A stretch of 64,000 bases of DNA. Source: UBA6522 sp963664945 (GTDB lineage Bacteria; Pseudomonadota; Gammaproteobacteria; Steroidobacterales; Rariloculaceae). Location: assembly GCA_963664945.1 (NCBI GenBank), contig OY761822.1, forward strand, positions 5,084,001-5,148,000, written 5' to 3'. Positions within the stretch are counted from its first letter, which is position 1, and each line of letters begins with the position of its first letter. This document shows, piece by piece, positions 45,001 through 53,319 of the stretch. Below the pieces are notes generated by a model. That model was not told the DNA's origin. It did not search any database and was given only the letters and a program-made list of their open reading frames with translations. The position numbers were made by a program, and so were the translations under genes.

Positions 45001-45149
45001 TCGGACTGAGTTTCGCGACGGTGCTGACGCTGGTGGTGGCGCCCGCGCTGTACGCGATATTCTTCGGAATCGGGGACAGTGAGCGCGATTCCGCGCCGAC
45101 AGGTGCGATTCAGGCGGAGGGCACGCCGGAACGCGGGAAAGATCGATGA
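42045..45149 (+). CDS. RND family efflux transporter (AcrB-like inner-membrane pump)
   Basis: The 1034-residue protein has the AcrB-family organisation: an N-terminal helix (LICAIVIAGVLIGGVNAYRNM), the porter domain opening ATPYPGATAEEVADEVTEALE, TM4 with the proton-relay aspartate (GALIIALGMMVDNAIVVTEG), and the second repeat with the late helices (FMALLGLLALSGLLIKNAIVLIDQ; ALTTVLGVVPLL). FEDPEFTIR after the first helix places it in a subgroup of drug/solvent-type RND pumps. It exports substrates from periplasm or inner membrane, driven by proton flux. Its stop overlaps the next start (ATGA, 45146-45149). Substrate unknown; no regulator gene is adjacent. Confidence 0.93.
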   Translation: MDFARLAIRNRLICAIVIAGVLIGGVNAYRNMARFEDPEFTIRTAVIATPYPGATAEEVADEVTEALESAVQSLEEVERVASTSSIGLSVVYVDIDYEFSRTRADLQVVWGKLRNRVRDARAALPPGALEPVVNDSFGDVYGLHYLIAGAGFSPRELHDYARALRTELLSVEDVGKVAILGQRTEAIYVEVGRDRAAALGVSLQGVYADLARRNSVAPAGDMRVGDRRLAILPSGGVDTVEAIRDIPVSPAGMGRLVRLGDIAEVWRGYRDPPGRIVRYNGQPAIALGVANVSGANVARMGDAIDRKLRETEVQRPLGVEVHEFYHQGKVVTAAVRDFVLNVAAALAIVLATLLAFTGLRPAIVIGAVLLLTVAATLTTMHAVDIPMHRISLGALIIALGMMVDNAIVVTEGILVGARQGRSKIETASEVVRRTRWPLLGGTAVGIVAFAPIGLASGATAEYTGDLFRVLLISLLFSWLFAVTAAPLLADLILPDRARRAVEQDGKVRNLYKRFLAGALKRRWTTVGATAALFAASVAGFGYVKAGFFPASTTPQAVVDYWLPEGTDIARTHGDMIALERRVAMLEGVEAVQTLVGAGGLRYMLVYSPEPGNSSYGQLLVRVDDYRRLDELLPRVRAILDAEHPDAQAKVWRFQLGPGGGSKIEAEFSGPDPAVLRRLANEAKAIMAADGRAVSIKDDWREPVSYIEPRYADARGRRLGISREDLAGALQTTYSGSTVGVFRDGDTLIPIIARAPEAERLDTASLGAVQIPNRATGGSTPLMAVVDGVATNWRNGRVKRVDRVWTITAQCDPAEGELASELLEKLRPGIEAVELPPGYSLRWRGEQGDSAEAQASLARALPPTFAAMIAIVVLLFNALRQPLIVCLLTPLALIGVAAGLLATDTALEFMALLGLLALSGLLIKNAIVLIDQMDFEIAAGKPRLDAVIDSAASRVRPVAMGALTTVLGVVPLLFDAFFSSMAVVLIFGLSFATVLTLVVAPALYAIFFGIGDSERDSAPTGAIQAEGTPERGKDR

Positions 45150-46588
45150 GGCAGCGGGCAATCCGGAACGCGGGGAGGATCGATGAGGCAGTTGATGTGG
45201 CCGGACTGAAGACAATGCCGGCGGCGATCGCCGCAGCCGCGCTGGCGGGTCTCGCGGGTGCGTGCTCGACGCCTGGAGGCGGGCCGGATGCGTTGCCGGA
45301 CGGCGCGGCGCCGCAATTCCCCGACGCATGGCTCACGGAAGGCAGCCTCGACGACGGCGACGCCGACGGCTGGCTCGCCGCGTTCGCCGACCCGACGCTC
45401 GATGCGCTGGCGGCCGAGGCGCAAGCCAACAATCCAGACCTGCGCGCCGCGGCCGCCGGTCTGGACCAGGCGGTTGCGCTGGCCCGGCAGGCGGGCGCAT
45501 CCCTGACTCCGGCGGCCGCCGGATCCGCCGCGGACACCGGCGCCCCCAACGCTCCGAGTCTCACGGCCGGCGTTCAGGTCAGTTGGGAACCGGACCTCTG
45601 GGGCCGCATCCGCGCCGGGCGGGATGCCGCGGCCGCATCCGCGGAGGCGGTCGAGGCCGATCTGCGCGCCGTCCGCCAATCCGTGGCCGCGGGCGTGGCG
45701 CGGGCGTATTTTCTGGGCGTGGAGGCGCGCCTGCAGGCCGTCGCGGCCGCGGACATCGTCGAGGCGTTGACGCGCACCGCGGAAATCGTCGATGTCCAGT
45801 TCCGGGAAGGCCTGGCCACGGCCCAGGATACGGCGCTGGTTCGCGCGGAGCTCGCCGCGGCCCGGGAACGTCTCAGCGCGGTGGAGGGCGCTCGCCGGGA
45901 CGCGGTCCGGGCGCTCGAACTACTGGTGGGCCGCTACCCGGGCGCGGACCTGGACGTGCCCGATGCGCTGCCGCCGCCTCCGCCCCTGCCCCCGGCGGGC
46001 ATCCCGTCGGCGCTGCTGGAGCGCCGCCCCAACATCGTCGCCGCCGAGCGGCGCGTGGCCGCGGCCGCCGCTTCGCTCGACCGGGCGCGGGCGGCAAGGC
46101 TGCCGTCGGTGTCATTGACAGCGACGGGCGGGGCCGCATCCAATGGCGTTGCCGACCTGCTCGACCCGGGCAACCTGGCCTGGCGGGCAACCTCCCAATT
46201 GCTGGCGCCGCTGTTCGATGGCGGCGCCGGACAGGCCCGCGTCGCCGCCGCGGGCGCCGCCCTGGACCAGGCCGCGGCCGGCTACGCGGGTGCCGCCCTG
46301 ACCGCCTTCGCCGAGGTGGAACGGGCGCTGGACCGCGGCGCGGTGCTGGCCGAGCGCGAGGCGGCGCTGGAAACCGCGTTGCGCGAGGCCGGGGAAGCGC
46401 TCAGGATCGCCGAACTGCGCCTGAGCGAGGGCGAGGTGGCGTTGCTCGATGTGCTGAGCGTGCGTCAGCGGGCTATAGGTGCGCGGACAAGTTTGCTCGC
46501 GGTCCGGCGCGAGCGCTTGACGCAGTTTGTGGATTTGAACCTTGCGCTCGGAGGGGATTGGAACACGGCGGCCGCCACGGCCAGGTAG
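45146..46588 (+). CDS. Outer-membrane efflux lipoprotein (NodT/OprM type)
   Basis: The 480-residue protein overlaps the pump gene by four bases. After MPAAIAAAALAGLAGACSTPGG it has a lipobox cysteine, so the functional start may be ATG 45215. The OEP repeats are evident: LAAEAQANNPDLRAAAAGLDQA, the NodT motif VSWEPDLWGRIRAGRDAA, IPSALLERRPNIVAAERRVAAA and the repeat-two counterpart. It forms the outer-membrane exit duct for the RND pump, so the three genes make a complete tripartite system. The C-terminus (VDLNLALGGDWN) is duplicated 71 bases downstream, beyond the stop. Confidence 0.92.
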   Translation: MRQRAIRNAGRIDEAVDVAGLKTMPAAIAAAALAGLAGACSTPGGGPDALPDGAAPQFPDAWLTEGSLDDGDADGWLAAFADPTLDALAAEAQANNPDLRAAAAGLDQAVALARQAGASLTPAAAGSAADTGAPNAPSLTAGVQVSWEPDLWGRIRAGRDAAAASAEAVEADLRAVRQSVAAGVARAYFLGVEARLQAVAAADIVEALTRTAEIVDVQFREGLATAQDTALVRAELAAARERLSAVEGARRDAVRALELLVGRYPGADLDVPDALPPPPPLPPAGIPSALLERRPNIVAAERRVAAAAASLDRARAARLPSVSLTATGGAASNGVADLLDPGNLAWRATSQLLAPLFDGGAGQARVAAAGAALDQAAAGYAGAALTAFAEVERALDRGAVLAEREAALETALREAGEALRIAELRLSEGEVALLDVLSVRQRAIGARTSLLAVRRERLTQFVDLNLALGGDWNTAAATAR

Positions 46589-46635
46589 GTCTTGCCGGTG
46601 TGGATTTGAACCTCGCGCTCGGAGGGGATTGGAAC
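46529..46635. repeat. 36-bp direct repeat of the efflux gene's 3' end
   Basis: The 36 bases at 46529-46564, which encode VDLNLALGGDWN at the protein's C-terminus, are repeated at 46600-46635 with one mismatch, 11 bases past the stop codon. Confidence 0.88.
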
Positions 46636-46855
46636 GGCCCGGAAGGGCCTTGACGGGCGGGCGCGCATCATGCGAAAGCGCTACGGGAGTTCAGGCTCCG
46701 ACCGGCACTGACAAGTTTCCGCCCATGCTGTCGCACAAGGGCCGCCGGCTCTTGCGCCCGCTGCCCGGCGTGGCGTTTCACGCTACAGGCGGTGACGGTG
46801 TAGAATTGCGCGATTGTGGAAGTCGTTCAGGCGTGGCCGGACTGCGTTTGATGCA

Positions 46856-47158
46856 ATGGCGACATTGAACTCGACAATCTCGCCCGATGGCGAAGCGGGG
46901 CTCGACCGTGTGTCCGGTCATTTTGGGGAGTCGCCGGTACAGCAATTCCTGCCGGGTCTGGAGCCCGAGCGCGCTGGCAGCCTTGCGCCGCCCGAATCCG
47001 TGCCGCTGCCCGGCGGCCCCGCATGGCAAGACACCGCCGCACAGAACGATTCCGGTCGGGTCCTCGCGCGACGGATCGGCTGGTATCTGTTGGGCGTGCT
47101 TTGCGGCTGCATCATCCTGTACTTGATCGACATGGCTGTTGCTCCATCAACCTTATAG
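46856..47158 (+). CDS. Hypothetical small single-pass membrane protein
   Basis: A reading frame of 100 residues from ATG 46856: an N-terminal soluble, Pro/Gly-rich part and one C-terminal hydrophobic helix (RIGWYLLGVLCGCIILYLIDMA). The last residues (PSTL) and the stop are supplied by a fragment of the MITE end at 47142-47158, so the original C-terminus has probably been altered. I do not recognise a family, and the gene may be a remnant; the fragment just downstream is from a TRAP transporter. Confidence 0.4.
   Translation: MATLNSTISPDGEAGLDRVSGHFGESPVQQFLPGLEPERAGSLAPPESVPLPGGPAWQDTAAQNDSGRVLARRIGWYLLGVLCGCIILYLIDMAVAPSTL
47142..47158. repeat. End-fragment of the MITE-like element
   Basis: GCTCCATCAACCTTATA is identical to 17 bases of the left inverted repeat at 28861-28877. 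Only this end is present here. Confidence 0.7.
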
Positions 47159-47290
47159 GGAAGCCGGTGGACTGCCCTTCCCCTTCGTGCCGATCCTCAA
47201 GAGCCTGATACCGGCCACGGCGCTGCTGTTGATCCTGCAAGGCATCGCCGACCTGACTGGCGCCGTGCTCGCGCTCGCAAGGGCTGTCCG
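47159..47290 (+). pseudogene. C-terminal remnant of a TRAP transporter small permease (DctQ-like)
   Basis: The frame encodes LPFPFVPILKSLIPATALLL and then ILQGIADLTGAVLALAR, resembling the last transmembrane helix and flanking loop of DctQ-type subunits. It has no start, is cut by the MITE-end fragment on the left and by a second repeat fragment on the right, and no DctM or DctP gene is nearby. Confidence 0.5.
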
Positions 47291-47297
47291 CACGCAC
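47279..47297. repeat. Fragment of the inverted-repeat element found at 62905-63048
   Basis: AAGGGCTGTCCGCACGC is shared exactly with the right arm of the 62905-63048 element; similarity continues weakly (ACACTCGC against GCCCTCGC). Confidence 0.65.
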
Positions 47298-47330
47298 ACT
47301 CGCTCTTTTGATCGTGTTGTGTCCGTTTCA

Positions 47331-47354
47331 TGATCGAATCATCAAATTGACATC
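47331..47354. promoter_or_regulatory. Second copy of the palindromic operator-like sequence
   Basis: GATCGAATCATCAAATTGAC followed by AT matches the right half and centre of the 40420-40454 palindrome in 20 of 22 positions and lies in the same orientation. The left arm is degenerate. No ATPase gene follows here. Confidence 0.45.
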
Positions 47355-47423
47355 GTTTGAGGGAATCGAGCGCGGCGGCCGGTTATTCTCGTGGAAGCCA
47401 AATCCGGCAGTCGGCGCCAAACG

Positions 47424-47466
47424 TTGACACTCGAATATACGTATATAAACTATACTGATATAGTTT
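47424..47466 (+). promoter_or_regulatory. Promoter/operator region of the BrxR-type regulator
   Basis: A consensus TTGACA (47424-47429) is followed by two adjacent palindromes: ATATACGTATAT (47435-47446) and AAACTATA-CTGA-TATAGTTT (47447-47466). TATAAA (47444) or TATACT (47451) could serve as -10, with non-ideal spacing. The palindromes overlap the presumed promoter core, as expected for autorepression by a dimeric WYL regulator. Confidence 0.6.
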
Positions 47467-47528
47467 GGTTATTGATATTCAATGGAGTTGAAAAACGGCT
47501 GAGGCATCTGCCGCTGCCGGAGGATGCA

Positions 47529-48386
47529 ATGCGTTGGGGTGTAGAAAAACGATTGACGTTCATAGAGTTCCGCCTTTTCTGGGAAGGTGGAATCAATCGC
47601 GCCGACATCATCGGGCAGTTCGGCGTGTCGGTGCCGCAGGCATCCAAGGACCTGCGACTCTACGCGGAAAATGCCCCCGGCAATCTGGTCTATGACAAGA
47701 GCGCGAAACGATACTTGGCGGCGACCGACTTCACGCCCGTGTTTCTGCGGCCCGAGTCCGACTCGTATCTCGCCCAACTGCAGAGCGAGCCCAATCCCGC
47801 CGGAGCGCCACAGGAGTCATGGTTGTCATCTGTACCGGATTTCGGCGTCATGCCCATTCCTCACCGGCGCATCGACGCGTACATTCTTCGCCTGATCGTG
47901 GGCGCTGCCAGGGGGAACCGTTCTATAGAAATTCGATATCAGTCGATGAATCCAGAACGCCCTCTACCGCTGTGGCGGCGCATTACGCCCCACGCTTTCG
48001 GCAACGACGGGCTGCGATGGCACGTACGAGCCTTTTGCCACATTGATGAGAAGTTCAAGGACTTCATTCTTTCGCGTTGTCTGGGCGCACGTAGCGAGGG
48101 CATGGCGGGGAGGCAGGCGAAGGCGGATACGTATTGGATCGAGACATTCAACGTAACGCTCGTGCCGAATCCACAATTGAACGAAGATCAAAGGAAAGTA
48201 ATCGCGCGGGACTTTCGGATGGAGAATGGCAAAGTATCCATTCCTGTGCGCAAGGCGTTGCTCTACTACTTTCAGAAGCGGCTGCGGCTCGATGTATCCG
48301 ACGAACTGGATGAACCGTACGAGACTCCGATTGTCATTTCGAACCGCGCGGCATTCGACACGGCGTTGCGCGAGGCGATGTCGTGA
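47529..48386 (+). CDS. BrxR/CapW-type WYL-domain transcriptional regulator
   Basis: The 285-residue protein starts at ATG 47529, five bases after GGAGG (47519-47523). The N-terminal winged helix reads RLTFIEFRLFWEGGINRADIIGQFGVSVPQASKDL, split here as the recognition helix VSVPQASKDL. A WYL domain follows (SIEIRYQSMN...WRRITPHAFGNDGLRWHVRAFC) and a C-terminal WCX-like region (FRMENGKVSIPVRKALLYY). BrxR-like proteins repress defence operons (BREX, CBASS and others) by binding inverted repeats; the palindromes at 47435-47466 fit. Its stop overlaps the hsdR start (GTGA, 48383-48386), so it heads the restriction operon. Confidence 0.87.
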   Translation: MRWGVEKRLTFIEFRLFWEGGINRADIIGQFGVSVPQASKDLRLYAENAPGNLVYDKSAKRYLAATDFTPVFLRPESDSYLAQLQSEPNPAGAPQESWLSSVPDFGVMPIPHRRIDAYILRLIVGAARGNRSIEIRYQSMNPERPLPLWRRITPHAFGNDGLRWHVRAFCHIDEKFKDFILSRCLGARSEGMAGRQAKADTYWIETFNVTLVPNPQLNEDQRKVIARDFRMENGKVSIPVRKALLYYFQKRLRLDVSDELDEPYETPIVISNRAAFDTALREAMS

Positions 48387-51300
48387 AATCGGAAAACTTC
48401 GAATTTCTCCGTGACGACTGGCCGGAGCTTGCGGCCCTCGGCGGATTTGCCGAAGCTTACGCACACACCGATCCTGCCAGCTCGCTGGTGAAACTCCGGC
48501 TTTTCGGGGAAAACGTAACCAAGGGCATCTACCACAAGTTGCGCCTGCCGAAGCCCGGCCAGCCGACGTTCATCGATCTGCTCAAGAATCACGCGTTTAC
48601 GGCGGTCACACCAAAGGTTGTGCTCGACAAATTGCACGCGCTGCGAATTTACGGCAACCGGGCGGCGCACGGCGAACCGGTCAAATCGCGAACCTTGTCG
48701 TGGCTGTTACAGGAAGCCTACGATCTGGCGCGCTGGCTGCGGGTTCAATATGGAAGCGGCGACCCCGGTTCGATTCCGGCCTTCCGGAAACCGGTGGCGA
48801 CGTCGAAAACGTCCAGAGTCGGGTACGCGCGCGAACGCCGGCGGCTCCTGGACAGGCTGGCCGCACAGGAAGCGCAAATGGCGGCCTTGCTGCAGGAACT
48901 GGACGAAAAGCGGATCGCCAATGCGACAGGGGTAGCCGAAGAGAGCGCCGAGTATCGGGCTGCGACGGCAAGCGCGGCAGGCAAGACGGCGGACGCGCTT
49001 GAGTTCGACGAGGCGACAACGCGTACGCGCCTGATCGACAATCAGCTCGCCAGCGCACGCTGGGACGTTGGGGATGGTCTCGACAATACCGATGAGGTCG
49101 GAAAGGAAGTCGAGGTGAAACATCAGCCCACGGACTCCGGCATCGGCTATGCCGACTACGTCCTCTGGGACGACAACGGGAATCCCCTGGCGGTTATCGA
49201 GGCCAAGAAAACGTCCGTCGATGCCGAGCGCGGACGGCACCAGGCCAAGCTGTACGCAGACGGTTTGGAAAAGATGCATGGGCATCGTCCCGTGATCTTC
49301 TACACGAACGGGTTCGAAACCTGGATGTGGGACGACGCACAGGGATTTCCGCCGCGAAAGCTCCACGGTTTCTACTCGAAGGACAGCCTGCAGTATCTGG
49401 TGCACTTCCAGCGAGTGGAGAAGCAGCCCCTCGATACCCTCGAGATCAAGAAACAGATCGTCGACCGCCTCTACCAGATCGAGGCGATCAAGCGAGTCGG
49501 CGAGCGGTTCATGAACAAGCACCGCAAGGCGCTCATCGTGCAGGCCACCGGTACCGGCAAGACACGGGTAGCGATCGCGCTGACGGACCTCCTGATACGG
49601 GCGGGCTGGGTGAAGCGCGTCCTATTTCTTTGCGACCGCCGCGAACTAAGGAAGCAGGCCAGGAACGCTTTCAACGACTTTCTGTCGGAACCCATCCGGA
49701 TCGTATCCTCCCGCATAGAACCCAGCGCCAGCGAACGCATATTTCTGGCGACCTATCCGGCGATGCAGAAGGTGTTCCAGTCCTTCGATGTCGGGTTCTT
49801 CGATCTCATCATCGCAGACGAATCCCACCGCAGCATCTACAACGTCTACGGGGATATCTTCCGGTACTTCGACTGCTACCAGATCGGGCTGACGGCGACG
49901 CCGGTGGATTTCGTAACCAGGAGCACGTTCCGGCTGTTCGATTGCGAAGGCCAGCTACCGACGGCCAACTACGACCTGGAACAGGCCGTCAACGACGGTT
50001 ACCTGACGCCGTTCGAGGTCTTCGAGCACACGACGCACTTTTTGCGCGAGGGTATCAAGCTCGAAATCCTCACCCTGGAACAGATCGAGGCGCTGGAAGA
50101 ACAGGGCGAGGATCCGTCCCAGTTCGATTTCTCGTCGGAACAGGTAGATAAGAGCATTTACAACAAGGACACCAACCGTGTAATTCTACGCAACCTGATG
50201 GAAAACGGACTCCGGGATGCAACGGGACAACTTCCGGGCAAGAGCATTATCTTCGCCCGCAATCACCAGCACGCCGTATTGATGCGCCAGCTTTTCGACG
50301 ACATGTACCCCCAGTACGGCGGCCGATTCTGCCAGGTCATCGACAACTACGATCCTCGCGCGGAGCAGCTCATCGACGATTTCAAGGGCGACGGCACCAA
50401 CGACGAACTGACCGTCGCGGTCTCCGTGGACATGCTCGATACTGGAATCGACATCCCGGAGATTCTGAATCTCGTTTTCGCCAAACCCATCAAGTCCCCG
50501 GTCAAGTTCTGGCAGATGATCGGCCGCGGCACGCGCCTGTGCGAGGACCTGTTCGGGCCGGGGCAGGACAAGACCATCTTCCGTGTCTTCGATCATTGGA
50601 AGAACTTCGAGCGCTTCGAGTTGGGCTACCGTCCGGCCGGGCCGCAGCCGGGCAAGCCTCTGATGCAGGCCGTGTTCGAAGCGAGGCTGGCGCTCGCGGA
50701 AACGGCACTGCGGGAAAGCGCGATGCCGGAGTTCGACATGGCGATCGGCCTTGTCGCCGCGGACATCGAAGCGTTGCCGGAGGAATCGATCGCCGTCCGG
50801 GAGAAATGGAAGGAGAAGCGCTCGCTCTCGGCGCCCGAGGTTCTCAAGGGATTCGCGCCGGCCACGGTCGCCCGTCTGCATCAGGAAATCGCACCTCTTA
50901 TGCAGTGGCGCAATATTCGAGGATACGGGGATGCCTACGCTTTCGATTTACTCATCGCCCGCATGCAGAACGCGGTACTGAAGAAATCCGGGAAACTCGC
51001 GGACTTGAAGGTCGATTTCATGGATCGGTTAGCGGCGCTCCAGATGCACCTGAACCCGGTACGGCAGAAAGAGGGGGTGATCCGTCGCGTCAAGTCCAAC
51101 GAGTTCTGGGAGCAAATTTCAGTTCAGGTGCTCGAAGACGTTCGTCAGCCGCTTCGCGAGATCATGCATCACCGCGAGCGTGGCCGCGGAACGCCTCTTC
51201 CTCCCAAGATAGTGGACATCATCGAAGACGTGACCGAAGTGGAGCACAGCCGCCGTTCGACGAGCCTCAAGACGGTGGACATGAAAGCGTACAAGCAGAT

Positions 51301-51796
51301 CGTCGAGGCGGAGTTGAAGAAGCATTTCGAAACGGACCCGACGCTTCGGAAAATCCGCGCGGCCCAACCCGTGTCCGAGGACGATATACAGTCCCTGGTC
51401 TCGTTGGTGCTGACCCAGAGCCCAAACGCCAGCCGATCCGTGCTCGCCGATTTTTTCCGGTCGGCGGAGCCGCTCGAATTTGCCATTCGGGGCATCCTAG
51501 GCATGGACCCGAAAGCCGTCGCGGAACGCTTCAGCGAGTTTGCGCGCAAGCACTCCGAACTGACCGCGAAGCAGACGCGGTTTCTCGGGCTATTGCAGAA
51601 CCATATCGCTCGGTTCGGCTCGATCACCGTGGAACGCCTCTACGAACGGCCTTTCACGGTAGTCGATGCCGATGGCCTGGATGGCGTGTTCAAGAAGGAC
51701 GACGAGGTCAACGATCTACTTGACGTGATCCGAATGTTCGGTGTGCCTCAGCAAGAGCGACCGGTACCAGATACAGATGGGAGGTATGAGCACTAG
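48383..51796 (+). CDS. hsdR: Type I restriction endonuclease subunit R
   Basis: The 1137-residue protein starts at GTG 48383, overlapping the regulator. The N-terminal ~130 residues are a DUF4145-like helical domain (LDKLHALRIYGNRAAHGEP). The PD-(D/E)xK nuclease is at D258 (GYADYVLWDD) and E273-A-K275 (VIEAKKT). The SF2 motor has Walker A QATGTGKTR (K393), DEAH-like IIADESHRS and motif III GLTATP, and the helicase C-terminal motif VSVDMLDTGIDIPEILN ... IGRGTRLC. The C-terminal part is EcoEI-R-like. It translocates and cleaves DNA that lacks the host methylation. The stop overlaps the hsdM start by one base. Confidence 0.95.
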   Translation: MKSENFEFLRDDWPELAALGGFAEAYAHTDPASSLVKLRLFGENVTKGIYHKLRLPKPGQPTFIDLLKNHAFTAVTPKVVLDKLHALRIYGNRAAHGEPVKSRTLSWLLQEAYDLARWLRVQYGSGDPGSIPAFRKPVATSKTSRVGYARERRRLLDRLAAQEAQMAALLQELDEKRIANATGVAEESAEYRAATASAAGKTADALEFDEATTRTRLIDNQLASARWDVGDGLDNTDEVGKEVEVKHQPTDSGIGYADYVLWDDNGNPLAVIEAKKTSVDAERGRHQAKLYADGLEKMHGHRPVIFYTNGFETWMWDDAQGFPPRKLHGFYSKDSLQYLVHFQRVEKQPLDTLEIKKQIVDRLYQIEAIKRVGERFMNKHRKALIVQATGTGKTRVAIALTDLLIRAGWVKRVLFLCDRRELRKQARNAFNDFLSEPIRIVSSRIEPSASERIFLATYPAMQKVFQSFDVGFFDLIIADESHRSIYNVYGDIFRYFDCYQIGLTATPVDFVTRSTFRLFDCEGQLPTANYDLEQAVNDGYLTPFEVFEHTTHFLREGIKLEILTLEQIEALEEQGEDPSQFDFSSEQVDKSIYNKDTNRVILRNLMENGLRDATGQLPGKSIIFARNHQHAVLMRQLFDDMYPQYGGRFCQVIDNYDPRAEQLIDDFKGDGTNDELTVAVSVDMLDTGIDIPEILNLVFAKPIKSPVKFWQMIGRGTRLCEDLFGPGQDKTIFRVFDHWKNFERFELGYRPAGPQPGKPLMQAVFEARLALAETALRESAMPEFDMAIGLVAADIEALPEESIAVREKWKEKRSLSAPEVLKGFAPATVARLHQEIAPLMQWRNIRGYGDAYAFDLLIARMQNAVLKKSGKLADLKVDFMDRLAALQMHLNPVRQKEGVIRRVKSNEFWEQISVQVLEDVRQPLREIMHHRERGRGTPLPPKIVDIIEDVTEVEHSRRSTSLKTVDMKAYKQIVEAELKKHFETDPTLRKIRAAQPVSEDDIQSLVSLVLTQSPNASRSVLADFFRSAEPLEFAIRGILGMDPKAVAERFSEFARKHSELTAKQTRFLGLLQNHIARFGSITVERLYERPFTVVDADGLDGVFKKDDEVNDLLDVIRMFGVPQQERPVPDTDGRYEH

Positions 51797-53319
51797 TGGT
51801 CACTGGAGAACTGAAGCGACGGTTGGACGCGCTCTGGACCGAGTTCTGGCAGGGTGGGATTACCAATCCCCTGACTGTGATCGAGCAGATCACTTTTCTG
51901 ATGTACGCGCGCCTGCTGGACATCAACGAAACCCGCGATGAGAACCGCCGGAAACGCACCGGAGTAACGTTCCGGCGCCGCTTCAATGACGAGCAACAGC
52001 ACCTGCGATGGTCGCGGTTCCGCCACCTCGCGGCGGACGAGATGCTCCCGCTGGTCCGGGACAAGGTTTTTCCCCACCTCAAGACACCGGCGGCGGCCGG
52101 TTCGGCCTTCGCCGAGTTCATGAAGGACGCGCAACTCATGGTCCAGAAGCCGAGTCTCCTGGTCAAGGCGGTCAACATGATCAACGAGCTACCGCTGACA
52201 GAAGGCGACACCAAGGGCGATCTCTACGAATACCTGCTCAGCAAGCTGACGACCGCCGGCATCAGCGGGCAATTCAGGACACCCCGCCACATCATCCGCC
52301 TGATGGTCGAAATGCTGGACCCGAAGCCGACCGAGACGGTTGCCGATCCGGCCTGCGGAACTGGCGGGTTCCTGGTCGGAGTCATGGAACACCTGCTTCG
52401 GACCCATTCCTCGGCCGAGGGAACCATCGAACACGTCGATGAAGCAACCGGGGCGACCGAGAAGATCTACACCGGCGATCTCCTAGAACACCACCGCGCG
52501 CACATCCGCAGTGGGATGTTCCATGGCTTTGACTTCGATGCGACGATGTTACGGATCGCCGCCATGAACCTGATGCTTCATGGCGTGGACGATCCGGACA
52601 TCCATTATCAGGACACATTGAGCCAGAGCTTCAGCGAGCGGTTTCCGGAAGCTGCCAATGGAGGATTCGACGTGATCCTGGCCAATCCGCCGTTCAAGGG
52701 AAGTCTGGATTTCGAGGATGTGCATTCCTCGCTGCTTCGGCAGGTCAAGACAAGGAAAACGGAGCTGTTGTTCGTGACGCTCATACTTCGGATGCTCAGG
52801 GTCGGGGGCCGCTCCGCGACGATTGTTCCGGACGGTGTCCTTTTCGGGTCAACGGGTGCGCATAGGGCACTCCGCAAACAGCTTGTAGACAGCAACCAGT
52901 TGGAGGCTGTGATCTCGCTTCCAAGCGGTGTGTTCAAGCCCTATGCGGGAGTGTCGACTGGCATTCTTGTGTTTACCAAGGGCGGACGCACGGACGACGT
53001 CTTCTTCTACGATGTACAGTCTGATGGTTTTTCTCTCGACGACAAGCGCGATTCTCTCGATGCAAATGACTTGCCGGACTGTCTGAATAGCTGGCGATCC
53101 CGGGATTCCAGCAAGGATTCGAACCGAACAGAGAAAGCGTTTTTTGTCCCGTCAGAGGAAATTCGAAAGGTCAACTACGACCTGTCGTTGAGTCGCTACA
53201 AGGAATGGGTCTATCAGGAAGAAGAATACGACCCACCCAGTGTGATCCTTGACCGAATGAAATCGCTTAATGCGGACATTGCCCGCGACTTGGCGGAGTT
53301 GGAGGAGATGATCGGATGA
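51796..53319 (+). CDS. hsdM: Type I restriction-modification DNA methyltransferase subunit M
   Basis: The 507-residue N6-adenine methyltransferase starts at GTG 51796. The HsdM N-terminal helical domain (ITNPLTVIEQITFLMYARLLD) precedes the catalytic domain with motif I DPACGTGGFL (D184) and catalytic motif IV LANPPF (N297-F300), plus YLLSKLTTAGISGQFRTPRHI. With HsdS it methylates adenines in the bipartite target, protecting host DNA; with HsdR it forms the restriction complex. The stop overlaps hsdS by four bases (ATGA, 53316-53319). Confidence 0.96.
   Translation: MVTGELKRRLDALWTEFWQGGITNPLTVIEQITFLMYARLLDINETRDENRRKRTGVTFRRRFNDEQQHLRWSRFRHLAADEMLPLVRDKVFPHLKTPAAAGSAFAEFMKDAQLMVQKPSLLVKAVNMINELPLTEGDTKGDLYEYLLSKLTTAGISGQFRTPRHIIRLMVEMLDPKPTETVADPACGTGGFLVGVMEHLLRTHSSAEGTIEHVDEATGATEKIYTGDLLEHHRAHIRSGMFHGFDFDATMLRIAAMNLMLHGVDDPDIHYQDTLSQSFSERFPEAANGGFDVILANPPFKGSLDFEDVHSSLLRQVKTRKTELLFVTLILRMLRVGGRSATIVPDGVLFGSTGAHRALRKQLVDSNQLEAVISLPSGVFKPYAGVSTGILVFTKGGRTDDVFFYDVQSDGFSLDDKRDSLDANDLPDCLNSWRSRDSSKDSNRTEKAFFVPSEEIRKVNYDLSLSRYKEWVYQEEEYDPPSVILDRMKSLNADIARDLAELEEMIG

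Noticed and set aside
45262..46653. 463-codon alternative plus-strand frame within the outer-membrane efflux gene
   Set aside because: Arg/Gly-rich frame overlapping a gene with recognisable OEP repeats.
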